Position numbers and translations under genes: made by a program
The notes under the pieces: model-generated
The model's input: only the letters and a program-made list of their open reading frames with translations
Databases searched by the model: none
What the model was told of the DNA's origin: nothing
Part shown: in pieces, positions 1 to 12,447 of the stretch
Position numbering within the stretch: the first letter of the stretch is position 1
Layout of the letters: each line of letters starts with the position of its first letter
NCBI GenBank assembly: GCA_016946835.1
Contig: JACVTC010000031.1
Coordinates: 1,040,001 to 1,104,000 of the forward strand
Direction of reading: 5' to 3'
Origin: Neocallimastix lanati (nom. inval.)
Lineage: Eukaryota; Neocallimastigomycota; Neocallimastigomycetes; Neocallimastigales; Neocallimastigaceae
DNA length: 64,000 bases

Positions 1-2
1 TT

Positions 3-3000
3 TTATTAGCCATTCGAAATTACAATTCAGAGATAATAAGAACATTGATTAACTATGCGAATAATAATGAAATAATTTTAAGTATAAGGGATAGGGATAT
101 TAATCATATTAAAGAAGTTAAAGAAAAAATGTATGATCTTGGCTTCTTAATTCGTTATAGCGAAAAACATAATATGAAATATTTGATAAATAATGATATT
201 TACAATAATATTAAGGAAAATGAATATAAAGGCGGACTTCTTTTAGAAGCCATAGATGATACTACAGCAAAAGTTAAATCATTATTAGAAAATAATACTT
301 TATCCTTAGAAATCAATGAAGTTGATAATTATGGATGGAATCCACTTTTGGTTGCTTCTTGTAATAACAATACAGAAAAAGTAGAGCTATTGATGGAATA
401 TGCCAAGCAGAACAATGTTTTATTAGAAATAAATAAAAAAAATAAGTATGGTTGGAATCCAATTCAATATACAATTCATAATAGAAATAGAAAAATATTA
501 AAATTATTGATTAAATATTCGATTGATAACTCTACTGAATTAGATATTAAAAAGGAAGTTGAGGGAATGAATTTCATAAAAATGGCCTTGGAAGATCATG
601 ATATGGAAATGGTAAGGTTATTAAGAAATTATGCTAAAATTTTTAATGTTTCTTTGGAATTAAATGGAAAAGAAAGTGATGAGGCTAAAGAATGTCTATT
701 TTCATATTATTTCTTCAATACGAAAATTGATATGACGACTCTTTTAATGGAGAGTGCCAGTGATAACTATGTTAAATTAGATATTAATGAAAAAGACAAA
801 AATGGTATGTATCCACTTTTATGGGCTATTCAAAACAATGAAGTTGAAAAAATTGAATTATTAATTAGATATGCTAGTAATAAAGGTATTCTTTTGGCAG
901 TCGATGAAAAAGATAATGATGTATGGTACCCATTGATATACGCTATTAAAAATAATAGAACAGAAATTACCAAATTATTAATGGATTATGCTGATGATAA
1001 TAACATAAATTTAGATATTAATGGAAATGATAGCCAAGGAAACAATCCCCTTATTTATGCTATTATTAATGAAAATATTGATATCGTAGAATTAATAATG
1101 AATTATGCCAATGTGAATCGTATTATATTGGATATTAATGAAAGGGATGGCGAGGGATCTTTTCCAATTATACGTGCTATTGAAAAGAACAATACTGATA
1201 TTGTAAATTTAATAATTAAATATGCAAATATTAATAAGATCGTTATTAATATCAATGAAAAGGACCAAAATGGATTAAGTCCATTGCTCTATGCCATTAA
1301 AATCAATAACACGGATATCGTGAAATCCATCATTGACTATACCTGTACTAAAAGTATCTATTTAAATATTAATGAGAATGGATGGAGTCCACTTTTACTG
1401 GCTGTAAAGAATAATAATTTTGATATTGTAAACTTTATTATTGAATATGCCATGTATAGAAATATATTTTTGAATATTAATGAAAATGAAGAGGAGTATG
1501 GATGGTATCCTATGCTACTCTCCATCAAAAATAATAATATTAAGATGTTAAAGTTATTAATGGAAAGTGGTGACAAATTTTCAATTATTTTAAATATTAA
1601 TAAAAAAGATAAGGAGAAGGATTATCCACTTTTAGTTTCCATTCGTAACAATAATACAGAAATGGTAAGGACGGTTCTTGATTATGCCAAGAAATATAAT
1701 GTTAGAGTCGATATTAAAGGAAGAGATTCATCTGGCTTGTCACCGTTCCTATGGGCTGTTCACAACAATAACAATGATATTTTGAAGCTATTCCTTGATT
1801 ATACAAAAATCAATTTCAATGATTCAAAATTGGAAATTTATGAAATGGATAAGGAAAAAGGATTTTATCCGCTCTTGTTGTCCGTCAAAAATAATAATGT
1901 TAAAATGACAAAATTGTTAATAAATTATGGTAATGAACAAAATCTTATTATTGATGTCAATGTCAAAGATAAGAATAATAATAATCCTCTCCTCTATGCC
2001 ATTAAAAATAAAAATCTTGATATGATTAGCTTAATCATTAATTATGCTGAAGAAAAAGGCATTCTTTTAGATATCAATAATTTAAAGGATAGTGCTAGAA
2101 ACTATCCAGTTCTCTTAGCTTTAGAGGTGGGTAAGGGTACAGAGGATCATTCCAACTCAAATAATTTCAATGAATTTATGAATTCTGATCATTCCGTTTC
2201 TTCTGAATCAACAAGTTCTTCTTCTGAATCATCTGAATCCAAATATGACTCTGAAATTCTTAGTGATATTGATGACATGTTCAATGCCTATGAAAATATC
2301 AATAATACTAATGCCATCAGCATTGAAACGGTAAAATTATTAATAAATTATGCCATAAGAAATAATATTCTTTTAGAAATTAATGAACCGAATGTTAATG
2401 GATCCTATCCATTTTTATCGGCATTTGAGCATAATAATAAAAAAATGGTTGATTTATTAATGAATTATGCTAATAATCATAAAATAGAATTAAAGATTAA
2501 TGATAAAAATAGTGATGGAAATTACCCGCTTTTATTCGCCATCGAATATAACAATGAAGAATTTGTAAAATTATTAATTGAATACGCCAAAACAATTCAT
2601 AGTCCATTAAATATTAACGATAGTAATAATGATGGATGGTATCCGATGTTATTTGCCATCAAAAATAAAAATATGAACATTATAAAGCTGTTAATGGATT
2701 ACGCCGAGAGTAATGATATTATTTTAGATGTTAATGAAGCAAATGACGATGGATGGTATCCTCTTTTATATGCTATTCAGGAAGATAGTTATGACATGGT
2801 CAAATTATTAATTGAGTATAGTAACCGTAAGAATATGATACTTGATGTTATTAATAAAGAAAAACATGGAAATTATCCCCTTTTAATGGCAATTAAAAAT
2901 AAAAATAGTGATATTGTTGAACTTTTGATGGACTATTCAGAAGAGTGTGATACTATCCTTAATGTCAATGAACTGAATGACGATGGTTGGTATCCATTTT

Positions 3001-5693
3001 TATATGCTGCTTACGATAATAATTCAGAAATCATTGATCGACTAATTAAATATGTCACCGAAAAGTCAATCATTTTGAATATTAATAAGAAAAACAAACA
3101 TGATGGTAACTACCCACTTTTATTAGTGGTTCAAAACAATGATGTCGATAATACTAAAAGATTAGTCAACTATGCCAAAACAAAACAAATTATTTTAGAT
3201 ATAAAAGAAAAAAATAGAATAGGAGAACATCCACTTTCAAAAGCTATTTGTAATGGAAATGTTGAGATTGTTAGAATATTAATGGATTATGTTAGAGATG
3301 AAAAATTATCATTGACAATTGATGAAATATATTCTAGTGCCATAAAAAGTGATATTTATAATTTATTAAAATCCTATCTAAGTGAAAATATTGATAATTT
3401 AATGCGTATTCTGTTGGATAATGAAAATATTGTAAATGCCTATGCTAATAATAAATACGACTATGTGAAGTATTTGCTTGAACAAAAGAATATTGGTTTA
3501 AGCCCATCCGAAAGATATGATCTTTTCTTCCAAGCTTCGGAAAATAATCATTTAGAAATTATTAAATTATTACGTCGTCGATGCTATATAGACATGAATG
3601 CTAAAAACAGAGAGGGATGGACGGCTCTTCATATTATGGCCCAAAATAGTGATGTTGACTATTACGATACCGTCAAATATCTCATTAAAAAAAGTAATAT
3701 TAATATTGATGCAAAGGATAATGATTTGAATACGCCATTACATATTGCCTGTCAAAATGGTAATATCAATATTATTAAACTTTTAATTAATAATAAAGCG
3801 GACACCAATGTCAAAAATAAGAATGGCTGGACGCCTCTTCATATGGCATGTCAAGCTGGATATAATGAAGTTGTTAGAAATCTTTTGATGAATAAAGCCG
3901 ATATTGAAGCCTACACAGATGATGAAAATAGTCGCGGAGAACAAGAAAATGGTACCGAAGAAAAGCAAGAGAGTGAACAAATTATGGGTAAAACGCCTCT
4001 TCATATTGCATGTGAATATGAAAAAGACACGGTTGTCGAGGAACTCTTAAAATTCCATCCAAATATCAATGCCAAAACGAAAAAGGGAAAGAAAACACCG
4101 CTTCATATTGCCTGTCAAAACAAAAATGGAAAAATTGTTGAATTCCTTATAAAGAATAATGCCTTTATTGATGAACTTGATGAAGATTTAAATACGCCTC
4201 TTCATATTGCATGTCAAAATGATAGTAATCTCATTGTTGGACTTTTAATTACTAATCGAAAACATTTGAATAAACTCGTCCAAAAAAATGGATGGAATAT
4301 TATAAAATCTATGATTAAGGATGAACAAGAGATGAAATCATTGAATAGTGACTATCCAGTATATTCAATAAGAAAGTCAACGTCGATGGTTGAAAATAAA
4401 ATACTAGAAGAAGCGTTTATTAATCGTAAGAATAGAAATGGAAAAACTGCGCTTCATATTGCCTGTGAAAATAAAAACAAAAGTGTCATCAGTATTCTTC
4501 TTAGTCATGGTGCTAAAATTGATAAAAGAGATAATTATTTGAATACGCCATTACATATCGCATGTCAAAATAATCATAATGACATTTTCTATCAATTAAT
4601 TAATCAAAAAGCCGATATTAACCCTAAAAATAAAAATTATTGGACGCCTCTTCATATTGCATGTAACAATGGAAATGCAATAATGGCAGAGGAACTCTTG
4701 AGAAATAAAGCGGATATTCGTATTAAATCGAAAGATCATGAAACTGCGCTTCATATTGCCTGTAAAAAGGGTCACAATGAAATTGTTAAAGATCTTTTAA
4801 AAGAAATTCGTTCCAAATATTCCATATACCGAGAAATCAACGATGATATCGATGAATGTTTAAATGGCAAGACGCTTCTCTACATGGCCTGTGAAGAAAG
4901 GTATAATGATGTCGTGAAGACCCTTTTAGAATTTGATGCTAATATCGATAAAGTCACTACAGATGGTATGACACCACTTCATATTGCCTGTCAAAAAGGA
5001 TATATTGATGTCGTGAGAACTCTTTTAGCGTTCAATCCTAAACTTGAAAAGAAGAATAATGAGGGTAGAACTGCTCTACATGTCACATGTATTCATAACT
5101 ATGAAAAAATTGTTCAACTTTTACTGATCGATGGTAAGAAAAAAATGAATGAAGAAAGTTTTGAATCCTTCATTAATTTAATGGATGCGGAAGGACGAGC
5201 TGCTTTACACCATGTCGTTTTTAACAAAAATCCAGATATTGCTACGATACTTCTTGACGCAGGGGCTCAATATCGTGAAGGAATTACGGTCACCTATAAA
5301 AATGATAAAGAGTCGTCCGTAAATCAAACCCCTCGAAAAATTGCTAAAAAATTAAAAGCGATTACCGATAGTGAAGAAAGAAGGTTTATTGAATCAAAAT
5401 TAAAAGAAAATGATATTTTGTCGTATGTCTCTCCAAACTTTACCTCAAAAGAAATGATAAAAATTATTGAGGAAAAAATGAAAGATGAAGAATTTAAGGA
5501 TCGTATTGAAGATTTACAACATACTAAAGAAAAATTCCAAGAATATGAAAATGAGAAAAATTTGTATAATGAAATTATTGAAGCTTTAGCAACAGCTAAA
5601 AAAGAGGATAGAAAAAGAAATATAATAAAATATACTAAAAATACATTAAAATATTTAATCAGAGCAGTAGAAGCTAAATTATTAGATAATTAA
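3..5693 (+). CDS. giant ankyrin-repeat protein, 5' end outside the window
   Basis: One uninterrupted frame runs from the left edge to TAA at 5691-5693. No stop lies upstream of 45, and codons 3-44 already encode the same repeat type (LLAIRNYNSEIIRTLINYA), so the true start is outside the window; the TTG at 45 is not a credible start. Residues are numbered from codon 45. Residues 1 to about 1110 hold a long array of 39-residue ankyrin-like repeats with the pattern YPLLxAIKNNNxxIVKLLIxYA followed by xxNNIILDINEKDxxG. An acidic Ser-rich, low-complexity insert lies at about 694-755. Residues about 1186-1735 hold canonical 33-residue ankyrin repeats (TPLHIACQNG), broken by short acidic insertions. 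The last 150 residues are charged and helical, probably coiled coil. No signal peptide or membrane segment is visible. A protein-binding scaffold role is inferred from the ankyrin fold; partners are unknown. Confidence 0.93.
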   Translation, partial: LLAIRNYNSEIIRTLINYANNNEIILSIRDRDINHIKEVKEKMYDLGFLIRYSEKHNMKYLINNDIYNNIKENEYKGGLLLEAIDDTTAKVKSLLENNTLSLEINEVDNYGWNPLLVASCNNNTEKVELLMEYAKQNNVLLEINKKNKYGWNPIQYTIHNRNRKILKLLIKYSIDNSTELDIKKEVEGMNFIKMALEDHDMEMVRLLRNYAKIFNVSLELNGKESDEAKECLFSYYFFNTKIDMTTLLMESASDNYVKLDINEKDKNGMYPLLWAIQNNEVEKIELLIRYASNKGILLAVDEKDNDVWYPLIYAIKNNRTEITKLLMDYADDNNINLDINGNDSQGNNPLIYAIINENIDIVELIMNYANVNRIILDINERDGEGSFPIIRAIEKNNTDIVNLIIKYANINKIVININEKDQNGLSPLLYAIKINNTDIVKSIIDYTCTKSIYLNINENGWSPLLLAVKNNNFDIVNFIIEYAMYRNIFLNINENEEEYGWYPMLLSIKNNNIKMLKLLMESGDKFSIILNINKKDKEKDYPLLVSIRNNNTEMVRTVLDYAKKYNVRVDIKGRDSSGLSPFLWAVHNNNNDILKLFLDYTKINFNDSKLEIYEMDKEKGFYPLLLSVKNNNVKMTKLLINYGNEQNLIIDVNVKDKNNNNPLLYAIKNKNLDMISLIINYAEEKGILLDINNLKDSARNYPVLLALEVGKGTEDHSNSNNFNEFMNSDHSVSSESTSSSSESSESKYDSEILSDIDDMFNAYENINNTNAISIETVKLLINYAIRNNILLEINEPNVNGSYPFLSAFEHNNKKMVDLLMNYANNHKIELKINDKNSDGNYPLLFAIEYNNEEFVKLLIEYAKTIHSPLNINDSNNDGWYPMLFAIKNKNMNIIKLLMDYAESNDIILDVNEANDDGWYPLLYAIQEDSYDMVKLLIEYSNRKNMILDVINKEKHGNYPLLMAIKNKNSDIVELLMDYSEECDTILNVNELNDDGWYPFLYAAYDNNSEIIDRLIKYVTEKSIILNINKKNKHDGNYPLLLVVQNNDVDNTKRLVNYAKTKQIILDIKEKNRIGEHPLSKAICNGNVEIVRILMDYVRDEKLSLTIDEIYSSAIKSDIYNLLKSYLSENIDNLMRILLDNENIVNAYANNKYDYVKYLLEQKNIGLSPSERYDLFFQASENNHLEIIKLLRRRCYIDMNAKNREGWTALHIMAQNSDVDYYDTVKYLIKKSNINIDAKDNDLNTPLHIACQNGNINIIKLLINNKADTNVKNKNGWTPLHMACQAGYNEVVRNLLMNKADIEAYTDDENSRGEQENGTEEKQESEQIMGKTPLHIACEYEKDTVVEELLKFHPNINAKTKKGKKTPLHIACQNKNGKIVEFLIKNNAFIDELDEDLNTPLHIACQNDSNLIVGLLITNRKHLNKLVQKNGWNIIKSMIKDEQEMKSLNSDYPVYSIRKSTSMVENKILEEAFINRKNRNGKTALHIACENKNKSVISILLSHGAKIDKRDNYLNTPLHIACQNNHNDIFYQLINQKADINPKNKNYWTPLHIACNNGNAIMAEELLRNKADIRIKSKDHETALHIACKKGHNEIVKDLLKEIRSKYSIYREINDDIDECLNGKTLLYMACEERYNDVVKTLLEFDANIDKVTTDGMTPLHIACQKGYIDVVRTLLAFNPKLEKKNNEGRTALHVTCIHNYEKIVQLLLIDGKKKMNEESFESFINLMDAEGRAALHHVVFNKNPDIATILLDAGAQYREGITVTYKNDKESSVNQTPRKIAKKLKAITDSEERRFIESKLKENDILSYVSPNFTSKEMIKIIEEKMKDEEFKDRIEDLQHTKEKFQEYENEKNLYNEIIEALATAKKEDRKRNIIKYTKNTLKYLIRAVEAKLLDN

Positions 5694-6580
5694 AAAAAAA
5701 ACTTATTTAAATAAAATATCAATGAAAAATGATATTCAATATTTATTATTATTATTATTAGTATTATTAATTTTTTTTTTTTCGTATCATCGTTTTTCAA
5801 CACCTAAATTTTAATACATATAGAAACTAAAAATGTTTAATATTTTTTATTTTTTAAAAAAAAATTAATAAATACAAAAACAAAAACAAAAAAACAAAAA
5901 TATAAAAATACAAAAACAAAAAACAAAAAACAAAAATATAAAAATATAAAAATACAAAAACAAAAAACAAAAGACAAAAAACAAAAAAACTAAAAACTAA
6001 AAACTAAAAACTAAAAACTAAAAACTAAAAACTAAAAACTAAAAACTAAAAAACAAAAATCAAAAACAAAAACAAAAAATAAAAATAAAAATAAAAATAA
6101 AAGTAAATAGTATTATTTCTATTAGTAATAATAGTATATATATAAATAATACATAATAACAACATATAATATATAATAATAATAATAATAATATTGAATA
6201 TCAAGTCCTAAGAATATAACTAAAAAAAAAAAAAAAAAAAAATAATTATTTTATTAAAAATTATTAATTATAATGTATTTAATGTATGAAATTGTTATAA
6301 TTGTATTTATATATATATTAAATAATAATGTAAAAAAAAAAAAAAAATTAATATATATAATATATATGTATAAATGTATGCTAAATAGTATATATATACA
6401 TATATATATATATATATAATTAAATAATTATTTTTATTATCGATATACAAATAATACTACTTTAAGAATATTATGAATTATTATGAAGAAAATATAAAAT
6501 ATTCTTTATAATAGGTCATATTTTATTCTAACAATAACGATAAAAAAAAATAAAGAAAGATACTATTTTTTTAATTATAC
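5694..6580. repeat. AT-rich spacer with A-rich tandem repeats
   Basis: This is non-coding spacer behind the ankyrin gene. From about 5870 to 6110 it is made of short A-rich units (ACAAAA-type), including about eight copies of the heptamer AAAAACT at 5985-6050. The rest is poly(A), poly(T) and (TA)n. I see no gene here. Confidence 0.7.
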
Positions 6581-7490
6581 CAAAACTAATCTTATCAATA
6601 TATTGGTCTGATGTTGGTAAATTTCAAGGAATTAAAGGTATGAATTACGATAACTTCAAATTTATAAATACTTACCTTCCTTCTTATTCTAATATTTTTA
6701 GAATATGAAAATTTTCATAAACAGGTATATTTATATATATTCCTTTTTGGTGGAATTTCCGCTTTAGATTAGATGAGCTACAATTCAATATACTGGGAAA
6801 CAGAGACATTTAAGTGAACAACTCCTTAAAAAAAGAAAAAAAAAGTTCACAGGGGTCTACTGTTCTGTATATTGTGGGGCTTACGAAATATCTTTGCTAA
6901 TACAATCAATAGCTCTTTTGAGTTACTTTTTGAGAGGTTTGGCCAAAAAAAAAAAAAAAAAAAAAATACTTTCATTACCAAGAGTGCCGACGTCATATCG
7001 ATATGACAAAAGGAATGATTAATTAAAATTTGTTTTGTTTATGATTAATTTTGTTTTTTTGTTGTTTCACATAATCTTTTACATACATTTTATTTTATTT
7101 ATTTTTTTTTTTTTTGACTTTTAATTATATAATGTATTTTTTTTTTTTTTTTTTATTAAATGACAGTACATAAAAGAAAAATTTTTTTTAATCTATAAAA
7201 AAAAAAAAAAAAAAAAAAAAATGCTGTCCTTATTATGGAGATAGTAACAGCATGTCTAGATTTACAAATAAGATTCAGTCATGTTCCTAAGTTTAATGAA
7301 TTTTTTTTTTTTTTTTAAAAACATTCAATTCAATATGAAGATGAAAATTTATATATTAATTTTTCAAGGATTATTCATGAGAAATTATTTGAACATTCCT
7401 GATAAATTAAAAGGGAGATTTGAAGAAATTATTAAATTTTTTTTTTTTTTTTTTTTTTTTGAAACTATATCTCCTTTCTTATAATGTAAT
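6580..7490 (+). pseudogene. broken coding fragments around a dispersed repeat
   Basis: Two short stretches on the plus strand look coding but are not open over any useful length. The first, at about 6590-6815, reads in pieces such as YWSDVGKFQGIKGMNYDNF and IPFWWNFRFRLDELQFNILG. The second, at about 7220-7480, reads TACLDLQIRFSHVPKFNE and later NYLNIPDKLKGRFEEIIKF. They flank the repeat at 6843-7200, so one gene may have been split by that insertion, but this is inference. Poly(T) runs interrupt the second stretch. I do not recognise the protein family. Confidence 0.25.
6843..7200 (+). repeat. dispersed repeat family A, copy 1
   Basis: This stretch begins AAGTTCACAGGGG and contains TATTGTGGGGCTTACG and GAGTTACTTTTTGAGAGGTT. 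A diverged copy with the same order of blocks lies at 15351-15902, and both end near AATC(A)TCTAT-like sequence. It is less AT-biased than its surroundings. No open frame longer than a few dozen codons is visible. It is probably a remnant of a mobile element, perhaps an untranslated or terminal region. Confidence 0.6.
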
Positions 7491-7546
7491 GGTTGAAAAT
7501 CTTTTCAACTAGCTTATGGGGAAAAGGAAGTATTTTTATTAATAAT

Positions 7547-7601
<55 letters not shown>

Positions 7602-7684
7602 CCTTCTTGAGAGTTTTCTTTTCCTATTTTATATTTCATATTTCCGTGGAATACCTTATTAATGTCATTTCAATTAGAATCAGC

Positions 7685-7716
<32 letters not shown>

Positions 7717-8231
7717 CTATGATTAATTTATATAAAATTGATCTACCTTTATATAAAGAACTTTGACTTTTTAAATAATAAGGCAAAGAAGAAATTCTAA
7801 TACAGATTCGAATGATAATATTAATTCATAAGGAATTATCATAAATGAATAGTATGAGTTAGAGACCTTTCTCGAAACTTATATATATAATAATATTGAA
7901 ATATCATGTAGTTTTTTTCTTTTAATTTTTTTTTGTATATATATAATTAAATATTAATGAAAAAAAGTTTATTCCTTATTTAAAAGATTTTTTTTTTTTT
8001 TATAAATAATTTATATTATTTTTTTTATCATATATATATATTAACTTATCTTTCTTTACAATTAATACAATGAATTGATAAAATGTACATATATAAATAT
8101 ATTATATAGTATAACTTTATTATAATTTTATAATTTTTGATATATGTCAAAAAATTATACAGTATATTTCTTAGTGTTTTCAATTAAATTCATAATAAAA
8201 TATATTAATATATTATTTTTTGAAAAATTTG

Positions 8232-8267
<36 letters not shown>

Positions 8268-9600
8268 TTTTTTTTAAATATTATTATAAATTTATATAAT
8301 GTTTTATTAATATTATTAAATTTTTATTATATAAATTAATTAATATTTATATTTAACTTTTTTTTTATTTATAAATATTATTCCTGAAAAAAATTGTACT
8401 ACCAAAAATTTTAAATTATGAAAAAAATAATTTATTTTTTATTATATATATATATATATATTTATTTTAATTTATATATGATATAAGTTACATAATTTTA
8501 TTTCATTAAAAAATATTATAAAAATCAATTAACTATAAATTATTTCATTAAATGTTATAATAATATTAATAATTATTATTAATAATAATTAATTATAATA
8601 ATTTATATGTGGTAGGAAGAATAATTTTACATTAATTTTTACTAATTATTACTTCTTTTTTTTATATAATAAAAATATTTTCCTTTTTTTTTTCAATTAT
8701 TAAATCTATTATATTGAAATTTTAATACTTTGCTGCTGCTAATTCTATATATATATATATATATAAATTTATGTTAATTACACTAAAATGATTAAAATGT
8801 TAATTGTTATATTTAACAATATACTTTTTTTACAATTTTATGACGTTAAAGATAAGCTTTGATTATACTACTCGGAAAATTATAAAACGACTATATAATT
8901 TTATTAAAAAGGAAATTTATATATTATTTTATTACTATTAAATTAATTATTTTTTAAAGAAAAAAAAATGTATATAAAATAAAGTTTGATACGACATAAA
9001 ATATATATATATTTTTTTTAAAAAAAGATATTTTTATAAATTAATTTAAATATAGATCATTATATAAAAATTTTATTAATTATTAAAAAAAATTTTTTTT
9101 TAATTAAATGTAGTAATATTTAAAAGAATGGTAATTTATTATAAAAAAAATATATATATATATTATATATATATATTTATATATATATTTATGGTCTTTT
9201 CTTTATACATATAATATTTTGAAGATTTACTTCAAATTAATAATATCCATTATATCTATATTATTATTGAATATGTGAAATATAATAATAAAAATATAAT
9301 AGTAAAATTTTTTACGTTTAAAAAAAATTTTATAAATTTTATTTCTTTTTATTTCTTATTAATGAATTTTTTTTTTAAAAAAAAAAGCTATTAACTTTTC
9401 AAATTTTTTTTTTTTTTTTTTTTTTCTTCGAAATTTAAGTTTTAAATAGAAAAAAGTTTTTTTTTTCTTTGAAATTTAGGAAAAAAAATAAAAGGATATT
9501 TAAATAATTATATTAAAAAAATACAAAAAGTTTTATTTCTCCTATGAAATAATATTTATATAATTTTTAAAAAATTAATATATTTTAATTATTAATTATA
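7491..9600. other. AT-rich intergenic spacer upstream of CFAP58
   Basis: This stretch contains poly(T) tracts (for example 7549-7595 and 7687-7713), (TA)n runs and a (TTA)n run at about 8234-8266. I see no coding potential, RNA gene or recognisable element. The promoter of the CFAP58 gene must lie at its right end, but no specific motif stands out. Confidence 0.6.
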
Positions 9601-12416
9601 ATGAGTGAAGAAAATATTGATAGTCATACTAATTTAAATAATAATAATGATAATGATGATTTCGAAGATAAAAATAATAAAGATGATATTAGTAGTGATA
9701 TAATTAGTGGAGATTCACCTACAAGGGCTTCCAGTACAAATTCTAATAAATATAACATGAGTATTGTCGCATCGTCGAAAACTAGTAATGTGGTTACTCC
9801 TTCGGAGTCTTCAAAAGTGGATGAATTGAACAAAATTTCAAGATCTACTAGTAGGAGTATAAATGAAGGCTCAGTAACTGAAAGTGTAGCATCTTTTGGA
9901 AAATATTTTAAACCACATTCCTCAGAAGATGAATCCAATTTAAACGAATTAAATAAAATTACAGCGATATATACCAATAGTATGGGTAATTTAATGCCAT
10001 TAGAATCAAATGACATAAAATCAAATGAGAGCATTAATGAGGAGGAAAATGTTGAGACTATTGTGAAAGATCTTTCAGGCTTTTTAAACAAAAATAATAT
10101 AAATAATATAAATAATGAACCAGTGAAATCATTAAACGATATTATTGAAGAAGTCCCTACGGATGATGAACACAATTCTGAAATAATTGTTGAAAAAGTT
10201 AAGAAAGAATATAATCGATTAGCGAAACTTATAGTTGATACAAGAATGAATGAAATGACTCTTTACAATAAATGTACTGAACTTTCTCGATTTTTAAATA
10301 ATTGTATTATTAAAGTTCAAGCGGTTTTAAATATATCGAGAAATGATAGACTTAATATTGTTAATTTAAATTTGGAATTGGAGAAAGCATGGAAAAAAAT
10401 TGAGGAAAAAAATGACAATGAATTATTACTTCGAGAAACGATTGAACTTTTGAAAAAAGAAATTGTTAAATATAGGAATAAGTATAGAACTAAATTAGAT
10501 AATTTACCTGATAAATTAGTTGAAGATTCTGAAACTATAGAACCTGAACCCGAAAAAACAGACTATGTCAAAGAGTTGGAAGAGGTAGAGTGATAATAAT
10601 ATATAATTTTATTTATTTATTTAATAATAATAACAATAATAATAATAATAAAATATTAATATTTTTTTTTATTATTTAATGATAAAAAAATAAAAATGAA
10701 TATTATAAATAATAATTACTAATACTAATATTATATATTTTATAAAATATTATAGAAAATTGAAACTTTAACAAAAGAAAATACTAAACAGCAACATTCA
10801 ATATTGAAATTAGAAGGTGAATCAATTAAGAAAGGAACAGATTTAGAATTATTAAATGATGAAAACAAAGAATTAAAAGACCAAATAACTCAGTTACAAG
10901 GAGATTTTGCAAGAATAAGATTAGAAAAAGAACGTATAACAAGAGAAAAACGAAAATTAGAAGTTCAAATGGAAAAAATGAACGATGTCTTAGATGAAAA
11001 AGATAAAGAAACTCAAGAGAAAGTTAAAGAAATATCTGATATTAATAATGTTGTTGAAAAGTATAAAGATGAATTATCTAAGGAACAAATAAAAACTAAA
11101 AATACTAGTAAAGAAAAAGAATACATTGAGGAAACTGTCGAAAAACAATTAGGTGAAATAGAAGAACAAAATGTAAAAATTAATCTATTGGTAACTGAAA
11201 ATTATAAAAATGAATCTGTAATAAGAAAGCTTGAAAATCAAATTACTCACTTACAAGGCAAAAGTGAAAAACTCACAAAATTAAATGATCAATTTCTTAA
11301 GAAACAAAAATTAATGGAAGAAAGTATAGCTTTTCATGAAGAGAGAGAAGATGAATTAAATGTTAGTAAAAAAAAAAAAGAAAAAATAAATATATATAGA
11401 TTTTAAAAATATAATGAATATAATAGATTTTTTTAAATGATAATAAAATATATTAATAATTTTATTTTATTTTATTTTATTTTATATTTTTTTTTTTTTT
11501 TAAAAAAAATTGTTCATATATGTATAAAAAATTAAATTTTATTTACATTTTTATTTTAGAAAAGAATTGAAATAATAAAGAAGGCAGAAGAAGAAAGAAT
11601 TAAAGAATGTGAACGTATGAATAAAAGAATAAGTGAATTAACAAGAGAAAGAGAAATATTAAATAGAAATTATATTCAATCATTAAATAATAATGCTAAA
11701 CAAAATAGTATTATTAAAGTTAATGAACAAACTATAAAAAATACAGAACATGAAATACAATCTTATAGAGATGAAGCATCAAAAATGAGAAAGGTAATTA
11801 CAAATCTAAATATATTATATAGCTATAGTTTTAATTTTTATTTTTTTATATATATATATATATTAAAATATTATTTTTTAATTTAATATATATTTTAAAG
11901 ATTATTTATTCATTAGAAAAAGAAAGAGATTTACAAGTTTCGGTTCAATCAAATTTAAAAAATTCATTAAATGAAAAATTGACAACTATTAAATTATTAA
12001 ATTTACAAATTGATGATTCTAGAAAGAAATACTTATCATTAGAAAAAAAATATGATGATTGCATGGTAAGTATTATTTATAATTTTTTTTTTTAATAATT
12101 TACAATGCATAAAATTATTATAATACATTTCTTTATTCTGATTATATTCTATATAATCTTATTTTCATTTTTATTATAGAAACTTTATGAAGACGTTAAA
12201 ACAGATAGAAATAATTATACAAAAAAACTCGCAGAATCAAGTGATGAAATTTTAGAATTAAAGAGAAAAAATAAATCAAATTCACATACAATAGATAATA
12301 TGAAAGAAGAAGTTAGAATTAAAGAGACTGGTAAATATTTTTAATAAATTCATAGTTTAATCTAAATAACATTAATAATTACTAATATCATATAATTTAT
12401 ATATATATATATAAAT

Positions 12417-12447
<31 letters not shown>

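Noticed and set aside
9624-10175. 183-residue minus-strand frame
   Set aside because: It is a shadow of CFAP58 exon 1; the plus strand has exon structure and conserved domains.
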